Source of the DNA: Primula veris
Lineage: Eukaryota; Streptophyta; Magnoliopsida; Ericales; Primulaceae
Assembly: GCA_963682055.1 (NCBI GenBank)
Contig: OY821746.1
Coordinates: 28,896,481-28,960,480, forward strand
Direction: 5' to 3'
Length of the DNA: 64,000 bases
This document shows, piece by piece, positions 48,532 through 61,934 of this stretch (its first letter is position 1; each line of letters opens with the position of its first letter). The position numbers and the translations under genes are program-made. The notes under the pieces are model-generated. The model saw only the letters and a list, made by a program, of their open reading frames with translations, was not told the origin of the DNA and did no database searches.

Positions 48532-51500
48532 ATGGGACAACATGGTACTAACAAATTATTATTTCCAACTTACATTATATACATACACACATAGATTGAT
48601 ACATATATATATATACACACACACATATGTATTTATATGTATATATGACTTTTTGAATTGGGTTCTAGATTTTATTTAATGGGTTTTTATGTTTTGGGCA
48701 GGTGATAAGAGACCCAACAAAAAGATGAGATCTTTTCCTAAGGTAACTATTATTTTGTAGAAATTAGTTATGTTTTTTAATTTAATTTGGTTGTTTACTT
48801 AGTTACATGTGTGTTATTTGATTCTTTGCACTTTCAGAAATACTTATTTTTGAAAGCTGTTTACTTTTTTTTTTTCCAGAAAATGTTTGAGGTACAAAAT
48901 TTGATGCGAAAAAATATACAGGATGTGATTTTTTTTTAGTGTACTGGTGTATAAGAACACAAGAGGATACATTTTTGTTATATACTCAGTGTGTCGCATT
49001 CACATTTAGACTATTTAGTGGCGGAACTAGTGTTCGTATATAGGGGGTGTTGGAATTTCAAAAGAAATATATGGGGTGCTAAAACCGCTATTTTTATTAA
49101 TTTATATGTAAAATATATACCGACGAGTAGGGTTTTTCATATTATGGGGGTGGTTGTTCCCTGGACACATTTTCGTTTTGTAAGATGTCTATCCTTGGTC
49201 TTATTTTAATGTTATTAGGGAAACCTGGGTCATTTTTTGGTGAATAAGTGGAGGTTTGTAAGCTTGTATGGATAGTCGATAGACTTGAGTTCGCCCAGCA
49301 AGTCTGTCAGTTTTTATTTAAATAAGACTGATCGATGCAAATGTAAGTAAGAGACAAATTATGTGTTGCTTTAGTTTCCAGAGTTGATGATTTTTAATCT
49401 CTATAAAAATTCATCTACATTTTCTCACACTAATAAAATATTGAGAATTTGATATAGACTTGTTGAAGGTTCGTTCGTTTCTACCAATTTGGCTGGTTTT
49501 TATGGATAAAAGGACAGATTGATATAATTGAGACTAGACTTAAGATACGAGTAATTACAGTTTTTGGAGTACGACCCTTTAATCTTCTGATGTTGCTTAG
49601 AAATTTAGCTGGCTCAGCACACCAGCAACAGCCAATTAAGACACTGTCCCAAGGATTTGGGGTCAGCTATAAATTGAGCTGCTTTCATTATTCTAATTTC
49701 GGGTAATATGCAGGATGATAGGGGAAAAGCTGTAGATTACGAGGAATCCTTTTATAATGAGGAAACGGATTACAATCGTGAGGGTAATTTACTTATCCTT
49801 ATCCTTTTACATGTACTCATTTTTATCTGTTTGAATTGAATAAGCATGAGACATCTTTGGGAACTTTGTTTGTCCGTGAAGGTGGTGGAGAAGGGAAAAA
49901 GACAGATTTTACAAAGTTGGTACTCAAAAAAGATCATGAGAAAAGACCACTATGGGCTTGTGGCGATGGTCGTATATTTCTCGAAACATTTTCCCCTCTT
50001 TATAAACAAGCCTATGACTTTCTTATTGCCATTGCTGAGCCTGTTTGCAGGTACATGGCTTATATTTGTCTCTGCGTACTTTTTAGCTTGAGATTTTGGT
50101 TGCATTTAGTCCCTATAACTACAATGTGGAGCCTAATCTAGTCTGAACTTCAATATTTTGTACCTTTTGATCTGTTTTATTTAGCTTCTGATCAAATATT
50201 GATCTTGGCTTTTTTGACTTGAAATAGACTCTACTTATGTCATTGCACCTTTGACATGCTTTGTGAACAAGGGTTCTTGTAATTCAGTTGTTTCAACCAT
50301 GTGGATGCTGAAATGTTATAGAGCATAAATAGCCCTATTTATTGATTTCTTAACTTGGTGTTATTTGTTATGATTTCAGTTTTATTTTTTTCGATCAACT
50401 AAAGTATGATGAGATATTGAGATATGTTTTAAGGAAAGTGGCTTGCTGAGTAAAAATGACTTTTAAGCCTACGTTGTTGCAGCTTATATCTAGCCCATTC
50501 TATCTTTTGCTTGTAAGCTGGACTGCATTTGATTGGCCAGCTTAAAAGCAAAGTTTTCCTAACTTCTGGTCTTCGTAAGCCAAATGAACCTGTTTTTTTT
50601 AAATATCTGACACTATTAGATACATTTTCTTTCATTTAAAAGCTGCAACTAAATAAGCCCTTAGGACGATGATCTTTGAGAAGTTAATGCTTGAATCTGA
50701 TGTTCAGGCCCGAGAACATGCACGAATACAACTTGACACCACATTCGCTATACGCAGCTGTTTCAGTTGGTCTCGAAACCGAAACCATTATATCGGTGTT
50801 GAATAAGCTCTCCAAAACCAATATTCCAAAAGAGATGATTGATTTCATAAATGCCTCGACTGCAAATTACGGAAAAGTGAAGCTCGTATTGAAAAAAAAT
50901 CGTTATTTTATCGAGTCACCTTTTCCCGAGGCAAGATGAATATTCCCTTTTCATATATTTGGGATAGTAGATGTAAATATTGGGTTGCTAATTGTTTGAA
51001 ATTGACACTTATGTAGGTTTTAAAGACTTTGCTCAGAGACGAAGTGATAGCTCGTGCAAGGATCTCTCAAGAGGTGTGTGTTGAATGAAGTTCAACTTTT
51101 ATTTGAGCATTTAATTTTATTGCATGAACCCCATATTTTTTGAAAATTGAAACTGTTTCAGTGTTATGATCATGAATCACATGTAGCTTGTGATTTCACT
51201 TATTTCTTTGAGTTAGGATTTCTGTAACACTAGCATATGCTGATATCACAGTGGTAAGTCATGCATTATTGTCACTATATGTGAAGAACAAGTCACTTAT
51301 GACTTAAGGGTTTACCTGGAATCGATGTGGGTTGCCCAGTTCTGTATAAACAAGCAGAACTGTTTACTTTATTCTACAAAAGAGTGGAAAATAATATAAA
51401 GACGACCACTTTTTTGATATAAGTGGACTAAATCCGACCCTCTGGTTCCATGTGTGTTTGAATTTGGGTTGCTTCGTACACAGATTGGCTCGTTTTGCAC

Positions 51501-54500
51501 TTTTTTTACTCACCTTATCAAGTACTTTTGGTATCTGATCATTTGTTTTATATAGGGGTCTCATGGGTTTACGATTAGCAAGTCATTGGGTGAAGTGGAA
51601 ATGGGGCATGGTGATTTGCTAAATGCAGCGGAAATGGCAGCAGTGGCTGAAGAGAAAGAAACTCATGCCTTTGAGGTGGACCCTGTTCAGGTTAATTTCT
51701 CAAGCTTTTTCAACATCAAATGAGCTCTGACAAACAATTTAAAAGGCTCATGCTAAATTGGAAACTTTATACATGGTTCTCGGAAGAAACTTTTAGCATC
51801 ACTTTTATTATACTAAACAAGTCATGTACAGTTTTCTTTGCAATTGTAGTGCGTTCAGGTTTCGCTCTTCAACCGAACTTTTTTTCTCCGCTTTTGTACT
51901 CTACATGGGAAAAGACAGAGATTGGGGACTACGGCAAAAAAAAAGTTGATAGATTAGTGTATGAAATATAAAATAAGATATATATCATATTTTATAAATA
52001 ATTTAGTTTTGAATTTACTCCCATCCTATTTTTATTTTTAATGGACGCTAGGTTTACTAACCGCAGAGAAACGTAATATTTTTAACTTACTTTTGTGGAT
52101 TGGTGTCCAAAGATGAAATCTGACGATGTGTTAGTTTCCAAATCTAATTTACCTTTTATGAATATGTAGCTAAAATCTGCAAGTCTGAATTTTGTTTGAG
52201 GAAATAAAAAAGAACTTAACTTCTATTGGCTTTATTTTGACTTCTAAATTTTCTGTTTGGTCTTGACAGGTTGAGAATGTGAAGCAACGGTGTTTGCCTA
52301 ATGCTTTAAACTATCCCATGCTTGAGGAGTATGATTTTAGAAACGACACTGTAAGTAAAAAGTCATGTTACTATATCCTGATTTTTGTTTTTTTAGTGCA
52401 ATTCAAATTTTACTTAGGGTACAAATTAGTTGTGTTACTCTTTTTGTTTTATGTTGTTATGCTAGTTATCATATGACCTAAGGTATTTAGTGATAATCTT
52501 TCTATCTTATCTTTGTACTGGTTTTCTGGAGACTAGGTTAATCCTGATCTGGATATGGAGTTGAAGCCTCAAGCACAACCTCGTCCTTACCAGGAGAAGA
52601 GCCTTAGCAAGATGTTCGGAAATGGTAAGATAATCCCTCTATGTTCTTAATTTTTCTTGCCGTGCTACATGAGTAAGCTGCAAAGTTAAATCATAATCTT
52701 TCTATGAGTAGAGTTTTGAATACGTTTTTCCGTGGGTTCTCTTTTTTTAGGGTTGCTTCATAAGCTGAATTGTACTTATTTTCAGATGCTGTACCGTAAA
52801 AGTTCTGTAGCCTAGGGCTTATAAAAAGAAGTATCGATTTTCATTTTTAAAATTATTCTTAGTTCTCACAGGGCTTGAACTCTTTAAAAATCATCTAATT
52901 ATGGAGGCTTTGTTTAATGTTGTCACCTTAGGTATTGCTTTTTATCTTCTTTGATGTCCTTTCTCTTTTTCTTATGATACTAGGTGACTCTTAATATATG
53001 AACAAAATTATGGAGAAAATCACTTCTCTAAACTACTAACTTTAATAATTAGTACACCGTAATATCAGATTTGCAATTTAGACACCAGTTTACAAGAATT
53101 AAACACCATCATCTAGATTTAATCTTTAAGCAATCGTGAATTTTGACAAGTTTAGTACCAACTGTTTTATAGATTGCTATCCAAAATTGTGAACTTTGAT
53201 AAGTTGGTGTACTGTTTATTTGACTGTGTAGTTTGGTGTCTACCGTCAATGGTGTACTTTAATTGCTGATATGGTGGTGTATAAAAGGGATAGTTCCTCT
53301 TTATTTGAATACATAATTTTAATGGCATCTTGGGACACTAATGTTTTTTAATGTTCCAGGAAGAGCTAGATCTGGTATCATTGTTTTACCCTGTGGCGCT
53401 GGAAAGTCTCTAGTTGGTGTATCTGCAGCCTCGAGAATAAAAAAGAGCTGCCTTTGTTTAGCTACAAATGCTGTGTCTGTTGATCAATGGGCTTTCCAGT
53501 TTAAGCTGTGGTCAAACTTAAGAGACGACCAAATCGTTAAATTCACATCTGATAGTAAGGAGAGGTTCCGTGGTAATGCTGGGGTGGTTGTTACCACATA
53601 TAATATGGTTGCTTTTGGTGGCAAACGGTCTGAAGAATCGGAAAAGATTATTGAAGAGATACGTAATAGAGAGTGGGGATTGCTTCTCATGGACGAGGTG
53701 CGTCTTATACTCTTTATCTTTTCAATTATCCTGGTACCATGGGTTTGTTTGCTGAATGTTCTTTTTTCTTCGTCTTGTATCTTTAATTGCATAATCAAAT
53801 TGGTTGACACGGGAAAAAGTACTATTGTTTCTATTTCAAGGCCTTTTTGTTTTTCTATTTAAAAGCTGGACTGCATTTCGTGGATCATTTGAGCATTTCT
53901 GGGTTCTTGGCCTGAAATACCTTGAAGCTTGAAGCTTGAAACTTGAAACTGAGCTTCCGAAAACAAGCTCTAAGTAAACAGATCCCTTATTTCCACTACA
54001 GAGTAAACGTGTGTCAATATTTACCAGACATGACTATACTGCCTAGATGTTTAGCAGAGGAGTTACTTTTTCCAAGTAAACCAAAAAAATAATTACTTTC
54101 CTACTTACAAGATGCAACCAAAATGATTAATGCTCCTCATGTTTTGATGTCCGTGCTTCCCTTTGGCTTGTGATTTTCAAACAAACTTTGTAGGGTTTGT
54201 TATGTTCACTAAACCTATTTCCAGGCTTTGATAACCGAGAACCCAAGGGTTTTAATTGCATTTTGCCACTCCCTCTGTTCCAAAAAATATGTCCGCTACG
54301 GAAAACTCCCCAATTTAAGGAGACATCATCATTACCTTACTTTTTCACCTACTTTCCAAATTTGCCCTTTACGTTTTCACTAAAGTCTTTGTGGGAAGGA
54401 CAAATATGTAAATTTACCTAACAAATAGTTTATATCTCTGGAAACTGGACTTATATACAGCCCCAAATGGAAACGTGGACTTATATCTTGGAACGGAGGG

Positions 54501-57500
54501 AGTATGATTTTTGAAACAAGTGAAAATGAGAATAGGCACTAAAATAACAATCACTTATTTTTTATTTTATTTTTTAAATCTATGCCAATTTCTCTTTGTG
54601 TGTCAGGTGCACGTGGTTCCTGCGCACATGTTTAGAAAAGTCATCAGCATAACCAAATCCCACTGCAAGCTTGGGTTAACTGGTATGCATCAGATAGAGC
54701 TGGGTTAAAATATCTGCGAAAATGTTTAGTTTGTCAAAAACTGATTGGTTCTATTTGTTTTATCAACAGCTACTCTTGTGAGAGAGGATGAAAGAATTAC
54801 TGATTTAAATTTCCTTATCGGTCCAAAATTGTACGAAGCAAACTGGTTGGATCTAGTGAAAGGAGGCTTTATTGCAAACGTACAGTGTGCCGAAGTTTGG
54901 TGCCCCATGACAAAGGAGTTTTTTGCCGAGTATTTGAAGAAAGAAAACTCTAAGAAAAAACAGGTCTGTTGACTACCTGGGCTTAAACCTGCTAACTCTG
55001 GCACAATTTTCCTCCTTTTATTTGATAGAGATTTACCTTTTCTGACTTTTATGTTCTGATGGGTTAACATATTATCAAACGCCAACAAACAATAGTTAGC
55101 AGTCATTACCCAAACCTAACATGTTTTTGGCATTTATACACTACATAGGGAAAAAAAGCATAAATTGGTTAACAAAATAGTAATCTTTGACCTATAATGT
55201 TAATGTACTTGGTTGATGTAAAAAAATGAAATTTGATGATACATAAGTTACAAACTGTACCTTCCAAAGATAAGTTACAAACTGTAGTTAACCCTGTTCT
55301 GACCGGTGACCTGATATGTAGGCGCTATATGTGATGAACCCTAACAAATTTAGGGCTTGCGAGTTTCTCATTCGGTTTCATGAAGAACAACGTGGTGATA
55401 AAATTATTGTCTTTGCGGACAATCTTTTTGCACTGACAGAGTACGCCATGAAGCTCCGTAAACCTATGATTTATGGTGCTACCAGGTTTGCAAATGAGAT
55501 TTGCATCCCTTCTTTTCAACTCCTTTTTTTGGGTCAATTTTGTGTACTAATGGCATATTTATTCAACTATGCAGCCACGCTGAAAGGACTAAGATTCTTG
55601 ATGCCTTCAAGCGTAGCCCGGATGTAAATACAGTTTTCCTGTCAAAGGTATTATTCCTTTTGTTAAATTAAAGAAAGGAAGCAGAATTGGGTTGATTTTT
55701 TTACTTAAAACATTTTGTCGATCAAAATAACTTCGCTCGGGATACGTGGTAAGGGTACAGGACCATGATTTGTTAGTTGTCCTCGTATTCGTTGTAGTGG
55801 GTTCTAGCTGGCTAGGCAAAGTTGTAATGTCTTCTCGGCTTTTGGTAAGCTTGTGAATGATGAACATTACGATGAATGGGGAACACTAATGTTATTTAAC
55901 TTGGTTATTAACTATATTTTTAATCTTATTTTAATTTAGTTTGCCCAAATTACAATTATTTCCTTTGTTATTTTTTACTTCCGTAAACCTAGCAATATCA
56001 TGGGTTAGTGTGCCTCTAAAAAATGGGATTCTGGTATGTTGGAGTATCACATGGTGTATGAAAACGAGGACATGGTTATGTAGAAGATGTGCAATAATTC
56101 ATGAGGACTGATGAGAACATGGTACATAGAGGATGTGAGATATTTGGTTAACAAGCATAGAGGATGTGAGATATTTGGTTAACAAGTGTTGTGAACCCAT
56201 GTTCTTGGTTATATTATGTTTATAGGTTGGTGATAATTCGATAGACATTCCAGAGGCGAATGTGATAATTCAGATTTCTTCACATGCTGGTTCAAGGCGT
56301 CAAGAGGCTCAACGTCTTGGTCGTATTCTCAGGGCAAAGGTCATTTTTTTTTTAAAATTATTTATTTTGTTGGCTCAAAGTTTTCGGAAGTGAGAACTAA
56401 AAGGTCATTGTCTATACTTAACAATTAATGTTGTCTATTAATTGGTCAATAGGGGCGCCTCCAAGATAGGGTGGCAGGGGGTAAAGAAGAATACAACGCG
56501 TTCTTCTATTCACTTGTATCAACAGATACACAGGTACACCTATACTTCTATATAATTTTTAAATTTCTCAAACCCTTTATAATCTTGAGTTTTAGGTTTT
56601 CACAACAGTAATGGTAATGCGTTGTTTTCTTCCCTATTTTATGCAGGAAATGTATTATTCTACTAAGAGACAGCAATTTTTAATCGATCAAGGTTATTCG
56701 TTTAAGGTAGGACTCTTATCTAATCATCTTTCAATAACAGTCTTTCATAAGCATGCCGTATGTTCTGCTGTCCTGTTGGAGGTTTAGTCTGTACGAATAT
56801 AGTCTTCTTTTGTTCATTAAGATTCTAATGAATGCTACTTCTAGGTAATTACGAGTTTGCCACCTCCTGATTCTGGAGCCGATTTGAATTATCATAGCCG
56901 AAGTGACCAACTTGCCCTGCTAGGAAAGGTTTCTTTTCCCCCCTTTTTTGTGTTCTTTTTCTCTTTTAATTTTGCAGTACGTTTATGTGTATACGCTAAA
57001 CAATTTGGTGGAGGAATGTGATGCTTGCACATCTCTGCACAGATTAATAGATTATAATCCAATACAAACATTTAAACAGAAAATTATTTGTTTGCAAGCT
57101 TGATGTTTGGTTAAATGTTTTGATTAGTTTGAATTTTGAAACTAAAGAAAATGTCGTTTTCAACTGTCAGGTATTGAGTGCTGGTGACGATCTGGTCGGG
57201 TTAGAGCATCTAGAAGATGATGCGGATGATATTGCCCTCCAAAAGGCACGACGCTCAGTGGGGTCCATGAGCACCATGTCAGGGGCACGCGGGATGGTTT
57301 ATATGGAATACAAGTACGCACATCTACTTTCTTTCCCTCACCATTTTGGTTTTAGCCTTTTGGCGTTGTTTAGATTCAAGTTGATTTATTTACGTTTATG
57401 CTTTTCATACCAATTTCAGTACGGGGAAGGGCAAGGGAATTCAGAAAGCCAAACCTAAGGATCCGACCAAGAGACATTCATTGTTTAAGAAGCGCTATGT

Positions 57501-57513
57501 TCCACCATCATAG
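48532..57513 (+). CDS. XPB: DNA helicase XPB, core subunit of TFIIH
   Basis: Twenty coding exons: 48532-48544, 48702-48742, 49714-49783, 49882-50050, 50708-50930, 51017-51073, 51556-51690, 52270-52350, 52537-52624, 53360-53697, 54607-54682, 54770-54963, 55322-55485, 55575-55647, 56226-56339, 56453-56533, 56647-56706, 56845-56928, 57171-57313, 57420-57513. The total is 2298 nt, or 765 residues (Arabidopsis XPB1 about 767). It is an SF2 3'-5' ATPase/translocase that opens promoter and damaged DNA in transcription and nucleotide-excision repair. Walker A LPCGAGKS ends at 309, motif II DEVH is at 404-407 (split by intron 10), TAT at 430-432, the XPB-specific RED motif is at 435-437, and motif [12 protein letters not shown] is at 603-612. 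The C-terminus ends [14 protein letters not shown]. The first exon is only 13 nt. Intron 5 has a GC donor at 50931. No break is seen. Confidence 0.96.
50466..50660. mobile_element. Tourist-like MITE, 195 bp, TTA duplication, XPB intron 4
   Basis: The left part has GTTGTTGCAGCTTA and the right part AAAGCTGCAACTAAATAAGC, inverted, flanked by TTA at 50463-50465 and 50661-50663. It is of the same family as 43018-43209. Confidence 0.65.
53020..53300. mobile_element. Diverged fold-back element, XPB intron 9
   Basis: The left part has 'TTAGTACACCGTAATATCAG', 'TTTAGACACCAG' and the right part has 'GTAGTTTGGTGTCTA', 'TGGTGTACTTTAATTGCTGA' in inverted order. It resembles the ends of the fold-back family at 3617 and 18848. 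Confidence 0.5.
54269..54502. mobile_element. Stowaway-like MITE, 234 bp, XPB intron 10
   Basis: The ends CTCCCTCTGTTCCAAAAAAT and, in reverse, CTCCCTCCGTTCCAAGATAT are classic Stowaway (Tc1/mariner) inverted repeats. TA follows on the right; the left dinucleotide is CA, so the TA duplication is altered on that side. Confidence 0.85.
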
Positions 57514-58253
57514 TTTTGCTATATACAGGTTTATATTTTGGTTGCAGTTTTGGAGCTTTGGGAAAAACAGAGATCAATTTGCCGTGTGTTACTTATTTAG
57601 TTTAGTTGAGCTGCATGCTATCCAACGGTAATATGTACTCCATGTTACTTTCACCGCTTTTCTATAATGATATCCAGAGTAAACGAGAAGTATACGTTTA
57701 TACTTATTTTGTCTTATGTCTTTGTAAATGAAAGTATTGAGCTTGTGCCTCTGTTATAAGATTCAGTTAAGATGTAGCAAATGGCAATGAGTATTTTGTA
57801 GAGTATTTTTTCAATACCGATTGTAGTTTTTATCGAATCTTATAAATATAGTTATTGTAAGTGTAATGGAGAAACGGAAACTCGCTATTAAGGCTAATGT
57901 ATTACTAGCACCTGCATCTATATCCTCAAACCATACATTTTCCTTATTTTGTGGCATTTATAAAAAAAAATAGTGTCTCACATCAATTAACCGAGATTGC
58001 TTTAGTTATCTACTTTTTGATTTATGTATATCATGACAAGTTTAATATAGTTACAAATAAATCAGAAAATGAAAATAATGGGCACAAATTTTTTATTAAA
58101 AGAATTAAAAAACTAATATTTTAATTGTGATATGGAGTTGGACAGCGGAATTGAGTTTTTGTGTAGACTGTAAATCAATAGTTAAAGTAGCAAAGTAGCA
58201 TATTTACTTCAAATTTAAGGAAGATGGTAGAGATATTGATGTGTATGCTCGAT

Positions 58254-58702
58254 AGGGACGGTTCTGAGCCTGTTCAAGCAGTGCTTGTGCACATGACCAT
58301 GTGAAAAATGGGGCCTAAAAATTATATATATATATATATATATTAAATAGGAATTTTTAGTTTTATTTCAGCTGTACTGTGGCACATTGATTGTAGGCAA
58401 GGTTAAATTGAGGTTTCTTTTTAATCATATTTAAGAGATGAATAATAGTGTTTCGATCCTTTATATATAAAGTTAACAAGTCGTACAATTATCATTTTAT
58501 ATACTAATAAATTAAGAATGCCAACTAATGTGTATTCTTTTATTTTTTCCTTGCAAAACATGAAGTATAAACTAACAATTGAAGTGCTAATATTGCAACT
58601 TTTTTTGAACTCTTTCATCTCTAAATAAGCTTGGTGATTAGTTAAGAAAAGGCATTTTTTTAATTTTTGCACCGGGACTTAAAATTTCGAGAACCGGCCC
58701 TG
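58254..58702. mobile_element. Element with 12-bp inverted ends, about 450 bp
   Basis: The left end is AGGGACGGTTCT and the right end on the reverse strand is AGGGCCGGTTCT. The flanks are GAT on both sides, possibly a 3-bp duplication. The interior is AT-rich with a (TA)n run at about 58322-58343. A related end occurs at about 32622. The superfamily is not assigned. Confidence 0.5.
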
Positions 58703-60959
58703 ATGCTTGTATCTCAACATTATCCTCAAAATAGTACTTAATGACGCGATAGTTGCCGTATGCAATTGAGGGACTGATTTGCTGCAACATTCCTGGCGTT
58801 CCAGCTTCTGTAGTGCATTTTTCGTGAGAGATCTATGAAGTAAATTTGAGAGAGATGGATTCTTTTTTTTATTTCTTTTTATCATTATATCAAAATGCGT
58901 GGTTCGTTTTGTGCAGTGCTGCCACTACAAGTTAGAGTTTATTGGGGTAACTATTTCCCGCGTTACTTGACATCTTTTTATGTCTTCATAAAAGAGGTGA
59001 TGAGATGATAAATCAATTAGCCAAATTTGTTTATGTTATCACTTCTTCACTTGCAGTCTTGGGTAAAACCTGAAACAAGCTTTGTTAAAATCAGCACTTG
59101 CAGTTTTGTGTATATATCATGCGTGCACTATTGCTTGTAACCTGAATCCGGAGCAGAAAGAGGAATTTGTTAGCAAAAACAATGAGCGAAGTGTTGTAGC
59201 TTCAGCGGTTGATTGTAGAAGCCGTGTTTATTAACCGAAAAAACGAATAAACCACATTTTTTTATGAAAACCACGACTTCACAAAGATTTACTCCATTTT
59301 ATAATGACCTACATCTGCTTTAGTTTGACATATCATTTAATTACATTCTGGCCAGGAATTATATTACAGAGCATGTTGGTAAAGACAGGTTTGATTAATT
59401 AGTATAATCTACTTAGTAAAGAGGATTAGTTAAATAAGATAATTAATAACGCGTAAGTATGCTGTCTTACCAAATGTTGCAGCATGTACAAATATTAAAA
59501 AAAAATGTTACTTATTTTATTTCTCACATACCTATACTTTATGAGAACATTATAAGCTTCTTACTTAAAAATGACAGTTCACACTAATTGTCATAATTAA
59601 TATGTCAACAAATAACGGAATTTTATTCATGAAAAAGGATTTGAATCCAGTAACGTTGTGTAACGTTTAGTTTATATAGAGTGCCGGTTTTATGAACTGT
59701 TGATTTAAGTACATGTTATGATTTCTCAACACATGTACAACTAGATAACATAATTGATTTAATAAAAAGTGCCCTACGAGTATTGATTAATAGTTTTTAA
59801 CACCCAAACGTCCTTGTTAATATATAAAAAAGCATATAGAATAATTTTGTTTATTTATGTATTCCAACTAGTTTTTTTCTGCTTTCATTTTATATTTTAG
59901 TAGCAGACGCGTTAATGAATCACTTATTCACATTAGTCGGCGTGATTAAAAGTAATTTATTAGAATTAAATATTGAGTGATAGACGCTTAAAGCTGCAAA
60001 AGACAAATTCTTCTTCATTTCTTGCAAAAAATGTTTAGATAAAATAATACTCGCTCTATTCATATTTAATTATCTATTACGAAACTTCGTGTAATTTTAA
60101 TAGATTAAAAATTTATATTAAAATTATCGGAATGAAAATTTTTAAAAGTTGATCATATAGTTTAAATGTTAAATTTTATGATTAGATTTAAAAAAAAATC
60201 CATTTCGATAATTTTGATACAAGTTATAAACCGATTAAAATTGGACATAGTTTTATAATGTATAATTAAACGAGAACCATCTCTCCAACTAATCATGCAT
60301 GTGTTGTACGACAAATGAGTATATTAATCAGACGTGATTGTATTGCCACTTTTATATAATAGTGGTGTGGTGTGGGAAAACTTTGATAAAGAGCAGCACC
60401 CTACATTTTCTTTATATTATGTAAATGAGGGAACCTCTGATTTTATTAATAAATTTTATTAACAAGGCAGTATATGAGTGTATAACCGGTTTAGACAATG
60501 AATCCCCATTTTTACATGATAACCAAAAACGATAGATTTTACAAATTTATGCAAATACTGAAAAGTTTATTACTTAAATATTTTATTCAGACGATACTAA
60601 GTTTCCCTACACTTAGAAAACGTATGATCATTATTCTCTTTGTATTTAAGGGACAATTAACAAAAAGATACCTTAACTCTATTCCCAAAACTTAAATTAA
60701 AAAAAAAAAAACTATATATACTTATCATTTCTCTAATTTTAATCAAACCATAATCTAACCACTCTCTCTCTAACCGCAACTCTCTCTCTCTCATCATACC
60801 TCTCTATCTCTCTAACACACGATAATCACACATCTTTCTAACACATGCTAATCACCCATATATCTCTCTCAAAATGACTAAAAACTCACAAAATATTCAT
60901 ATGCTAATTATAAAATGTCATACCCTAAATGTTCTGAATCACAATCAAATATCTAAAAA

Positions 60960-61120
60960 AGAGTTCATACCCTAATTTTAAAACTGCATACCCTAATTTC
61001 AAAACTTCATACCCTAATTTCAAAACTTTATACCTTAATTTTAAAACTTCATATCATCATTTTAAAGTTTCATACCCTAATTTTAAAACTTCATATCCTA
61101 ATTTTAAAACTTCATACCCT
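60960..61120 (+). repeat. Minisatellite, about 8 units of 20-21 bp
   Basis: Repeats of the form CATACCCTAATTTTAAAACT with small changes (TTTC, ATATC, TTTAT) run head to tail. The consensus contains CCCTAA, reminiscent of but not equal to the plant telomere repeat. Confidence 0.8.
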
Positions 61121-61934
61121 ACATATGATTTTCTCTCAATACTATACATATGGATTCTCCTCCTTCAACTTGAAACCTACAAGTTTTACAATAGTCTCAA
61201 ACCTCAATAAATAGAAAACAATCTCACTAATTTCATATATTACGGGATAGAAAATAATCTCACCAATTTCATATATTTTTCATATATTACATGGTATCTA
61301 CCAGTGTAATATTTGTGTATTACGTATCTATATATATGTATTTATATGTATATGGATGTTTATATAATTTAGATGGTGTTCGGTAGTTAGTGGCGGATTT
61401 TCGTGGTAGAGGAGGAGAGAGAGATAGAGTAGTATATAAAAGAAAGATACAAACAACAATGGAGGAGAAAGAGACTAAGATCGAGAGAGATGTAGAGAAG
61501 AATTGGTGAGAGAGATAAGAATGGAGGAGAGAGATAATAAAGGAGGAGAAAGAGAGAAAATGAGAGATAGAGAAAGAATAGAATAAACAGTATTAAATTT
61601 GTTTGTTATGTTTTTTATAGTTAAAGTTGTAAAAGTATGTTTTTGATAATTTAGTTTTAAAAGTAGTATGTTTTGTTAATTTATCATTTATTTTAATAAC
61701 AGATCATTAATGTTTATGGTATGAATATAGGGAGTAATATAAAATTTTGTCATGTGGACTTTTGAGGTGCTACATAGACCTTACAATTTGATAGGCCATA
61801 TTACTGTTATAAACAATTAAGTTGTAAAAAATTATATTTGATTTTTGTCTACAGATTTATATATAATAATATTGGAATGAAAAACCAACTGATGAACAAA
61901 AACGAAGATGAATTTTGTATATGGTTCATCACTA

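Larger units (their letters stand above)
57514..61934. other. XPB 3' flank and intergenic DNA
   Basis: The presumed XPB 3' UTR extends from 57514. A TIR element lies at 58254-58702. 60045-60285 has a weak inverted pair (CTCGCTCTATTCATATTTAA / CTCGTTTAATTATACATTAT) that may be an old Stowaway-like element. CT-rich DNA at 60760-60850 and GA-rich DNA at 61408-61570 are roughly complementary. No gene is recognised. Confidence 0.4.

Noticed and set aside
48678..48701. XPB start at ATGG just before exon 2
   Set aside because: It would need an intron of about 20 nt, too short for plant splicing, or it reads into a stop (TGA) if unspliced. The ATG at 48532 with a 157-nt intron fits better.
60960..61120. 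Interstitial telomere repeat
   Set aside because: The unit is 20-21 bp with one CCCTAA each, not a TTTAGGG array.
60960..61120. CRISPR-like array
   Set aside because: The units are contiguous without spacers, and the context is a plant nuclear genome.
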